A DNA stretch of 7,301 nucleotides from an uncultured Sulfitobacter sp. (GTDB lineage: Bacteria; Pseudomonadota; Alphaproteobacteria; Rhodobacterales; Rhodobacteraceae): positions 1-7,301 of the forward strand of contig CALAIJ010000017.1 in NCBI GenBank assembly GCA_937923365.1, read 5' to 3'. Both the position numbers and the translations under genes were made by a program. Positions 1-4,746 of the stretch are shown here, one piece after another (the first letter of the stretch is position 1; every line of letters starts with the position of its first letter). The notes beneath the pieces were generated by a model. It saw only the letters and a program-made list of their open reading frames with translations. It ran no database searches and was not told the DNA's origin.

Positions 1-93
1 GTTGTTAAGGAGAACGTATTGAGGGTTGATTGTTATTCCTATGCACTCATTTCAGAAGACATAGTTCGGATCAGCGGATCAATGAGCGATGCC
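1..93. other. Downstream flank of the secreted-protein operon, no gene recognised
   Basis: This stretch follows the stop codon of the leftward Ig-like protein gene. I see no complete gene in it and no convincing hairpin followed by a T-run on the minus strand, so the operon may continue or terminate beyond the edge. GATC-containing hexamers (GGATCA) recur at about 68, 76 and 98, which gives a small direct repeat without a clear role. Confidence 0.4.
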
Positions 94-1188
94 CTATGGA
101 TCAAGACTCAGGTCGATCGTGATCATGTCTTGATTGTCGGCAGCGCTGCTTGTTCCAAGGGCATGATCCAGCAAATCCCTGAAGTTATTGCCAGCAACGT
201 CCTCAAGTCGGGTGTCTACCACGATCTGTATCTTCGACGCCGACCAAGGTGCATCGGGCTTAAACTGCCATTGATGCTCATGTTTCTCTAAGACGACTTT
301 GCCGCTGATGCGCCGACCATCGGCATCCTTTAGGGTGATTGCACCTTGGGCTTGTTGCTGATCGAAAGGACGATCAAATGTGATGATCAACGGCATGTCA
401 GTGTCCCGCGTTGGCGGCTGAAAACGCCAAAGACCGACGTCTGGTAGGTTTCGCAACGCGGGTGATACCGAAAACGATTGCTGAAACCGTGATACGTCCT
501 GTCCGCCAAGCGCACTGGGCCAGCCGCCATCGACAACAATTGAATACTGATGCCCTTCAAGCAAGGCGGGTCCCAGTGTCAGGTTCTGCGCCACACCGCG
601 TTTGATGCGCCCGGGGTCCATTAAAAGGGTCAATTGTGTGCGATCTTCGCTCCACAGCTCTTGCGTGAAGGACATGAAAGCAGCGGTGTCAGCCTTGCCA
701 GTTGCATCCATCAGCTTGATGAATTCATCCGCCCGATGCGGCATCATCGGCGTTGAGAACTGAATGTAAAACCGCAGCGTATTCTCCGGGAGTGTTGGGC
801 CGCTTGGATAGATGGCAACGACTTCGGGCACGCGTAGGCCCCTTTCCGGTGCGATCACAAAGCTGGACAGACTGACCGCACCATCGCGGGACTGCACTGT
901 ATAAGGCTGCCCTGCGATGAAATCGAAAGCTGGATCGAAAGTGAGTGTGTTTCCGCTAAGATCGTATGTGCCAGCTATCGGCGTTTTGCCCGCGCAACAT
1001 GCGTCAACTGGGCCAACAAACACCTGCAAGATGTCAGGTAGCTCGCGGTCAATCGGCACAGTTTGCAGCGATAGCACCACCGCGTCTTCGGACTCTGAAG
1101 GAAAGATCAGGCCGCCCCCTTGTGCGAGGGAAGCCGACCAAGGTTGACCGATGAGACAGGCAATCAACGGAAGAGCTAGGTGCTTCAC
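94..1188 (-). CDS. Secreted Ig-like (Big_5/SbsA-like) domain protein, function unknown
   Basis: The product is 364 aa and starts at a GTG. An AAGG Shine-Dalgarno element lies 8 nt before the start, just after the upstream gene's stop codon. The N-terminus is a typical Sec signal peptide: a short basic start, a hydrophobic stretch at residues 4–16, and a likely cleavage site after S-L-A at 20–22, so the mature protein should be periplasmic or exported. Two regions have the look of Big_5/SbsA Ig-like folds: about 120–240 (with L-R-F-Y-I-Q-F-S-T-P-M at 138–148) and about 248–335 (I-I-T-F-D-R-P-F at 268–275, ending with V-A-G-N at 331–334). A D-P-G-R-I-K-R-G motif at 191–198 resembles, from memory, a conserved motif of uncharacterised roseobacter proteins of this kind. 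Residues 64–65 are adjacent cysteines, which is unusual for an Ig-like protein and could bind metal or form a disulfide. The gene sits 10 bp behind the propeller-like gene and is almost certainly co-transcribed with it. No enzymatic motif is visible and no function is assigned. Confidence 0.8.
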   Translation of the reverse strand: MKHLALPLIACLIGQPWSASLAQGGGLIFPSESEDAVVLSLQTVPIDRELPDILQVFVGPVDACCAGKTPIAGTYDLSGNTLTFDPAFDFIAGQPYTVQSRDGAVSLSSFVIAPERGLRVPEVVAIYPSGPTLPENTLRFYIQFSTPMMPHRADEFIKLMDATGKADTAAFMSFTQELWSEDRTQLTLLMDPGRIKRGVAQNLTLGPALLEGHQYSIVVDGGWPSALGGQDVSRFQQSFSVSPALRNLPDVGLWRFQPPTRDTDMPLIITFDRPFDQQQAQGAITLKDADGRRISGKVVLEKHEHQWQFKPDAPWSASKIQIVVDTRLEDVAGNNFRDLLDHALGTSSAADNQDMITIDLSLDP

Positions 1189-1198
1189 AAGCCCGGCC

Positions 1199-2431
1199 TT
1201 ATTTGTCTTCCCAATATTGCGGAAAGTCGAATTCGGCCACGAGATTGTGCAGCCTGTTGGGGAACCCGTTAAAATTCGAATCCATGTTCAGGCTGCCCGT
1301 GTACATATCGCGGGTCAGGGACACGAAAAGACTGTCGCCAAGATTGTCGATCTGCAATGACATCCCGTCAAACATGACCGCCTTGCCCGTATCTCCGACC
1401 GGCATGATCGGCATCATGTCAGACTTGCCACCGTCAGGCAGATCGCCTTTCGTGTAGGTCGTCGCGTTGTTCAGACTCGACACTGGAATGACATGCGGCG
1501 AGCGGCTGTTGCTGGTCAAAAACAGCATCTCTTCGCCCTGCATTGAATAAGAGACCATATCGAGCGGTTGCCCGTTGCCATAATCCATCAACGTGCGTGC
1601 TGAAATCTTTGCCCCGTCCACGATTTCGTCCAGCTCAATCAGCACAATCGGGCTGCATGTATAGGCTGCGACAAGCTGGGTCTTGCCATCGATCTCTTGA
1701 ATAGACATGGCGCGGATGGGCGCACGTGTTTCGAACTGATCGTGAGAGATGTGGTACATCTCAACATTTGCAGCCCCTTGCGTGCCGTCAAACGGATAGG
1801 GCATCCGCCTTAGCGTTGACAGGAAGTTGTCAAAGGCAACGCCAGCAACGAACAACTCGCCCTCATGAAATTCCATGTCCATAATCGCAAGCGAACTAAG
1901 CGTGATGTCCCCCTTTGCGACATCACGGATGAGAGGCGCGCTTTTGCCCAGGCCGCGGGGCCTGAAGGTTGTCTCCTGATCCGGATAGTGATCCAGCGCC
2001 TGCTTCTCAAACGACAGTGCGGACAGGTCGATCATTTCGATTTCCGCGCCCTGCGACACCTTCATGATCGCGGGCGCAGACTCAAAGTTTCCGATCCTCG
2101 AGACAGAAATATAAATCTCTGCTGTCACGGGGTGCACGGCCATATCGTTGATCGCCAGTGCGCTTGTTGGCACACCTAATGTGTCTGCAATCTTGACGTC
2201 GATGTCGCCAACGTTGACAGGCATCACCTGATCCGGTGCGGTACCACCAGTCATGTCAAAGGCATAGATTGCCCCGTTATAGTTATCACCGACAAACAAT
2301 GTGCCCGTGTCCGAGAACTCAAGCGCCCCCGCGAATTTCAGATCCAGTTGGGTGTCTTGGGCAAACGCTGCTGTCGCAAAAGCTGTTGCGCACAATAGCG
2401 ACGCAAGTGCTGTCTTCTTTGGCTTAAACAT
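1199..2431 (-). CDS. Periplasmic beta-propeller-like protein, function unknown
   Basis: The product is 410 aa. The ATG start is preceded 8 nt upstream by a perfect AGGAGG. Residues 1–24 form a signal peptide: K3-P-K-K-T basic, hydrophobic to about 20, and A-F-A at 22–24 before Q25. The rest shows a repeated pattern in which a hydrophobic strand ending in A/S-x-x is followed by a turn, then L-F-V or I-Y-I, then a third strand. I see it at about 35–58, 95–112, 184–209, 240–268, 291–316 and 355–380. Six blade-like units suggest a six-bladed propeller of the NHL/YVTN sort, but I recognise no specific family. There is no heme motif (CxxCH), no transmembrane segment after the signal, and no obvious catalytic set. 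It is the first gene of a two-gene operon and is divergent from a LysR-type regulator, so expression probably responds to a small ligand sensed by that regulator. It could be a ligand-binding or quinoprotein-like accessory protein; this is a guess. Confidence 0.8.
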   Translation of the reverse strand: MFKPKKTALASLLCATAFATAAFAQDTQLDLKFAGALEFSDTGTLFVGDNYNGAIYAFDMTGGTAPDQVMPVNVGDIDVKIADTLGVPTSALAINDMAVHPVTAEIYISVSRIGNFESAPAIMKVSQGAEIEMIDLSALSFEKQALDHYPDQETTFRPRGLGKSAPLIRDVAKGDITLSSLAIMDMEFHEGELFVAGVAFDNFLSTLRRMPYPFDGTQGAANVEMYHISHDQFETRAPIRAMSIQEIDGKTQLVAAYTCSPIVLIELDEIVDGAKISARTLMDYGNGQPLDMVSYSMQGEEMLFLTSNSRSPHVIPVSSLNNATTYTKGDLPDGGKSDMMPIMPVGDTGKAVMFDGMSLQIDNLGDSLFVSLTRDMYTGSLNMDSNFNGFPNRLHNLVAEFDFPQYWEDK

Positions 2432-2439
2432 CTGGTCTT

Positions 2440-2445
2440 CCTCCT
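2440..2445 (-). promoter_or_regulatory. Strong Shine-Dalgarno of the propeller-like gene
   Basis: On the minus strand this reads AGGAGG, with an 8-nt spacer to the ATG at 2431. It fixes the start of the propeller-like protein and suggests efficient translation. Confidence 0.85.
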
Positions 2446-2512
2446 GTTTGGTTGCGGGTGGCTTCGAAAGCTGGAAGTGGCGACGCTGTCATACGCGCGC
2501 ATTGAAGCCGTT

Positions 2513-2531
2513 TTTCCATTTCATACGGAAA
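2513..2531. promoter_or_regulatory. Candidate LysR-type operator in the divergent intergenic region
   Basis: The sequence TTTCC-N9-GGAAA is a 19-bp inverted repeat with perfect 5-bp arms. It lies near the middle of the 168-bp space between the divergent secreted-protein operon and lysR. A second short dyad overlaps it: CCGT-N13-ACGG at about 2508–2528. LysR-type regulators usually bind an interrupted dyad in such intergenic regions and control both themselves and the neighbour. The arms are short, there is no classical T-N11-A box of high quality, and I could not find convincing -35/-10 pairs for either direction. This is a candidate only. Confidence 0.3.
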
Positions 2532-2599
2532 GACTATGCTTGGCTGGATGGTTCGACTATTGACTGATTTCAGAAGCAACTAGTCCGCAAGGCAGAACA

Positions 2600-3505
2600 A
2601 TGATTGATCACTTACGACAAATGGCCATCTTTGCGCGGGTCGTCGATGAAGGGTCGTTTCGCGCGGCAGCCAAGGACATCGGCCTTGCCCCGTCGCGGAT
2701 CAGTGAAACAGTGTCCGAGCTTGAGGCCTATCTAGGCGTTACCTTGCTGTACCGGACAACACGCAAGATCACCCTGACAAACGAAGGCCGCATCTTCCAT
2801 GCCCGTGTTGTCGATATGATCCGCAGTGCCGAAGCCGGGCTAAATGAGCTGAACGCGTTGTCCTTGGAACCTGTTGGCGCGTTAAGGCTGTCAATGCCTG
2901 CGTTTTTGGCAGAGGGGCCGCTCTCTACAGCGATTGCAACCTTCGCGCGCTTGCATCCTCACGTCGCCTTTTCTGTTGCCTACTCGGACAAACCCGTTGC
3001 GCTAATCGAAGACGGTTTCGATCTGAGCATTCGCGTGGGGTGGCTTAACGACAGCTCGATGATGTCGCGCAAATTGGCGGGCGGCCAAAGATATCTGGTC
3101 GCTGGAACGGATTACGTACGGACCCGTAAGACACCGAAACGACCCTCGGATTTGGAGGACTGGGATTGGATCCGCTATCAACAAAGGGCTGATACAGTTG
3201 AGTTTACCTCGGCCCAAGGGAAAGTCGAAAAGGTCACGGGTCAGGCCCAGATCGAGGTCGATAGCGTGGATGCACTCTACCATATTGCAACCCAGAATAT
3301 GGGGGCTACGATCCTGCCGTCTTTCTTGGCTGAGCGGGGGATACAGTCCGGTGCATTTGTACGGCTTCTGCCAGACTGGACGTTGCGCCCACTCGGCATC
3401 TACGCTGTTTGGCCAGATAAATCGCGGCGCGAAAGCCTGACCCTGCTTTTCGTTCGGTTTCTGGCAGAACAAGGTCTTTGTCAGCCGGAAATGGATGATG
3501 CCTAA
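2600..3505 (+). CDS. LysR-type transcriptional regulator (CrgA-like subfamily)
   Basis: The product is 301 aa, the usual length for LysR-type transcriptional regulators. The N-terminal winged helix-turn-helix spans about 1–62. The HTH core is at 17–37 (G-S-F-R-A-A-A-K through S-R-I-S), followed by the typical L-E-x-x-L-G-V-x-L-L-Y-R-T-T-R-K wing at 41–56 and L-T-N-E-G at 59–63. Residues about 92–292 form the periplasmic-binding-protein-like effector domain. It begins with G-A-L-R-L-S-M-P at 93–100 and contains D-L-S-I-R-V-G at 141–147, as in the CrgA-like group of LysR regulators. AAGG at 2589–2592 with a 7-nt spacer supports the start. The gene is divergent from the two secreted-protein genes, so these are the likeliest targets; the ligand cannot be read from sequence. 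Its Arg codons include CGA, AGA and AGG, unlike dnaA and dnaN nearby, in keeping with an accessory gene under weaker codon selection. No terminator is evident after the stop. Confidence 0.93.
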   Translation: MIDHLRQMAIFARVVDEGSFRAAAKDIGLAPSRISETVSELEAYLGVTLLYRTTRKITLTNEGRIFHARVVDMIRSAEAGLNELNALSLEPVGALRLSMPAFLAEGPLSTAIATFARLHPHVAFSVAYSDKPVALIEDGFDLSIRVGWLNDSSMMSRKLAGGQRYLVAGTDYVRTRKTPKRPSDLEDWDWIRYQQRADTVEFTSAQGKVEKVTGQAQIEVDSVDALYHIATQNMGATILPSFLAERGIQSGAFVRLLPDWTLRPLGIYAVWPDKSRRESLTLLFVRFLAEQGLCQPEMDDA

Positions 3506-3794
3506 CCGTCGATGAGTCATAGAAACCAGAATTAGGGTTACGCAAGCGGCCCCAAATCTCAAAAGACGGCCGATTGAGGTGCTAGCCACGATGTCAGCTT
3601 TGTCCCGCGCTCTGCGAATAAGCCGTCTTCTCCTTGCTGCAATCCGCACGAATGGCTGGCTTTCCCGCGGCGCTGCAGCACCGAGTGTCACGCTGATGCA
3701 GCATTTTGCTTGCTACGAGCGCATGTAACGAAAATATCGAATGAACAGAATGGGCTCAAATCAGGCTTTCGCAGCACAGCAACACCGGCCCACC
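3506..3794. other. Intergenic stretch with degenerate-looking sequence, 45-codon ORF
   Basis: Between lysR and the rpsT promoter I see no recognisable gene and no clear terminator. A 45-codon ATG-to-TAA frame exists at 3591–3728 on the plus strand (begins Met-Ser-Ala-Leu-Ser, ends Tyr-Glu-Arg-Met). Its nearest Shine-Dalgarno-like element, GAGG at 3576–3579, is 11 nt away and the product resembles nothing I know. On the minus strand the same segment is open and continues into lysR antisense. The stretch around 3591–3690 (GCTGCAATCCGCACGAATGG is part of it) reminds me of degenerate intergenic sequence scattered in roseobacter genomes. That is an impression from memory, not a search result. Confidence 0.3.
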
Positions 3795-3823
3795 TTTACA
3801 AACCCGCCCCGATCCCGTTATAG
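3795..3823 (+). promoter_or_regulatory. Sigma-70-type promoter of rpsT
   Basis: TTTACA at 3795–3800 and TTATAG at 3818–3823 are separated by exactly 17 bp and face rpsT. This is the best -35/-10 pair in the window and predicts transcription starting near 3830, leaving a leader of about 110 nt before the rpsT start. A GANTC site (GAATC, 3861–3865) lies within the leader. Confidence 0.6.
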
Positions 3824-3854
3824 CCCGCTTCATACATGCGCGTGCAGCCCGCTT
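3822..3854 (+). repeat. 9-bp direct repeat spanning the rpsT start region
   Basis: AGCCCGCTT occurs at 3822–3830 and again at 3846–3854, 24 bp apart start to start. The first copy overlaps the end of the -10 hexamer and the predicted transcription start; the second lies in the early leader. This could be a regulator site or a small duplication. Confidence 0.45.
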
Positions 3855-3940
3855 TGGCTAGAATCACCTTTCCGGTCGTCCGGGTCGGGTTTGGCGTCAC
3901 GCGCCAGAAACAACGATATGAACCCAGAAGGTAGATCAGC

Positions 3941-4204
3941 ATGGCCAATACGCCCCAGTCCAAGAAACGCGCACGTCAGAACGAAAAGCGTTTTCAAATC
4001 AACAAAGCCCGTCGTTCGCGCATCCGCACGCACCTGCGTGCTGTAGAGGAGGCAATCGCCTCCGGTGACAAAGATGCCGCAGCGACAGCCCTGAAAGCCG
4101 CCCAGCCCGAACTGATGCGTGGCGTGACCAAAGGCGTTTTCCACAAGAACACGGCATCGCGTAAAATGTCCCGTCTGTCGGCTCGTGTAAAAGCACTGGG
4201 CTAA
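3941..4204 (+). CDS. rpsT: Small ribosomal subunit protein bS20
   Basis: The product is 87 aa and shows the hallmark bS20 N-terminus [14 protein letters not shown] with a very basic, helical body and a typical C-terminal half ([16 protein letters not shown] at 64–79). bS20 binds 16S rRNA early in 30S assembly, and the length is normal for the family. AGAAGG at 3926–3931 with a 9-nt spacer supports the start. The gene has its own promoter upstream and a strong terminator downstream, so it appears to be a monocistronic unit in front of dnaA, the order found in other alphaproteobacteria such as Caulobacter. In enterobacteria bS20 represses its own translation; the long leader here leaves room for that, but nothing specific can be read. 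Confidence 0.98.
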   Translation: MANTPQSKKRARQNEKRFQINKARRSRIRTHLRAVEEAIASGDKDAAATALKAAQPELMRGVTKGVFHKNTASRKMSRLSARVKALG

Positions 4205-4214
4205 GCCAGGGCCC

Positions 4215-4231
4215 TGTGGGGCCACCCCACA
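4215..4231 (+). terminator. Hairpin directly after rpsT, weak T-run
   Basis: TGTGGGG-CCA-CCCCACA is a perfect 7-bp, GC-rich stem with a 3-nt loop, 10 nt after the rpsT stop codon. Only TTT follows before ACACG, so alone it would be a weak terminator. It may act with the second hairpin or protect the 3' end of the mRNA. Confidence 0.5.
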
Positions 4232-4261
4232 TTTACACGAATCGGCTAATCGGTTGATATG

Positions 4262-4288
4262 AAAGGCATCGCACAGCGGTGCCTTTTT
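4262..4288 (+). terminator. Rho-independent terminator of rpsT
   Basis: AAAGGCATCGC pairs with GCGGTGCCTTT (11 bp including one T·G wobble) around an ACA loop. The 3' arm ends in a run of five T (4284–4288). The shape is textbook and it lies 57 nt after the rpsT stop, separating rpsT transcription from dnaA. Confidence 0.88.
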
Positions 4289-4695
4289 CCATTGGAAGCG
4301 AGTCTCAAAATTCGCGAAGAGATTCTTTTCTGGGAATCCCTGAGTCAAGTTTGAAGATGTGTTGAAGCGCCACTCCCACCCTTGTTAAGACTGTCTTGCG
4401 ATTCACGTCGCAACGGGGGGACAGGCCTTGCAATGAAGCCTCTGGCGCTTGCCGGAAAGGGTCTTAGCAAGGGTGGAGAGGGTGCCAACCATTGGCCTCT
4501 TGAAGATCTGCGAATGCTGCTGCCAGCACATTTGCCCTGTCATCGAAAAAGCGCGGACGAGGTCGTCTGCCGGATCAAGCGCACCCGTCAGTGAGTGCGC
4601 CGCCGGAAAGACCTCATCCCTAATATCGTCCGGTGGGCGCAGGTTGGTTTCGTATCGGGACCGTATTCAACCTGTTTCGCCGGTAAAAGAAGTGC
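4289..4695 (+). other. dnaA upstream region: no gene, no DnaA boxes seen
   Basis: This is a non-coding stretch between the rpsT terminator and the dnaA leader hairpin. By eye I find no TTATNCACA-type DnaA box on either strand and no AT-rich unwinding element, so it does not look like oriC. It contains a GANTC cluster on its left side, a palindrome TTCGCGAA at 4311–4318, a TTGAAG direct repeat 11 bp apart (4351–4356 and 4362–4367), and a G6 run at about 4415–4420. It must hold the dnaA promoter, but no strong -35/-10 pair stands out. TAATAT at 4621–4626 is the best -10-like hexamer and lacks a good -35. The dnaA frame happens to be open back to an ATG at 4449. The translation there (a Cys-rich run near its residue 20) does not look like DnaA and is taken as non-coding. 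Confidence 0.55.
4300..4404 (+). promoter_or_regulatory. Cluster of GANTC (CcrM methylation) sites upstream of dnaA
   Basis: Five GANTC sites start at 4300, 4321, 4334, 4342 and 4400, within 105 bp; others lie at 4239 and 4704. A random 4-base-specific motif would be expected about once per 256 bp. GANTC is the target of CcrM, the cell-cycle DNA methyltransferase of alphaproteobacteria, and in Caulobacter the dnaA promoter is more active when such sites are fully methylated. The cluster may therefore tie dnaA expression to passage of the replication fork. That role here is inferred. Confidence 0.5.
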
Positions 4696-4718
4696 GCCTT
4701 GTTGATTCCCAACAAGGC
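4696..4718 (+). promoter_or_regulatory. Perfect 9-bp inverted repeat in the dnaA leader
   Basis: GCCTTGTTG-ATTCC-CAACAAGGC is a perfect 9-bp stem with a 5-nt loop, ending 24 nt before the dnaA start. No T-run follows, so it is not a terminator. As RNA it would hide AAGG (4714–4717), the Shine-Dalgarno-like element of the short upstream frame. As DNA it is a dyad that a regulator could bind, and the GATTC at 4704–4708, running from the last base of the 5' arm into the loop, is a CcrM site. Confidence 0.6.
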
Positions 4719-4722
4719 TGGA

Positions 4723-4746
4723 ATGAACAGGCGAAGACGAACATGA
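4723..4746 (+). CDS. Putative 7-codon leader peptide (MNRRRRT) overlapping dnaA start
   Basis: ATG AAC AGG CGA AGA CGA ACA TGA is an upstream frame whose TGA stop overlaps the dnaA ATG as ATGA. AAGG stands 5 nt before its ATG and falls in the 3' arm of the leader hairpin. The four consecutive Arg codons are AGG, CGA, AGA and CGA. Reading through dnaA and the visible dnaN I find no CGA or AGA and only one AGG, so these are rare codons in this context. The dnaA start itself has only weak Shine-Dalgarno matches (AGG 11 nt away, GAAG 6 nt away), which would fit translational coupling. A frame this short can arise by chance, so translation is a hypothesis. Confidence 0.25.
   Translation: MNRRRRT

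Noticed and set aside
19..291. A 90-codon plus-strand frame starting with TTG, preceded by a good AAGGAG
   Set aside because: Most of it is antisense to the end of the convincing secreted Ig-like gene, the product has no recognisable features, and a TTG start is weak. The AAGGAG match is probably coincidental.
3002..3691. A 229-codon minus-strand frame overlapping lysR and the gap after it
   Set aside because: It is antisense to about 500 bp of a clear LysR regulator, has no domain signature, and its composition is that of a shadow frame in GC-rich DNA.
4385..4388. A TTAA half-site that could belong to a CtrA box (TTAA-N7-TTAA)
   Set aside because: No second TTAA lies at the required spacing, so there is no support for CtrA binding here.
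4382..4594. A short plus-strand frame in the dnaA upstream region (internal ATG at 4433)
   Set aside because: It has no convincing ribosome binding site or recognisable product, and it sits in a region better explained as the dnaA control region.
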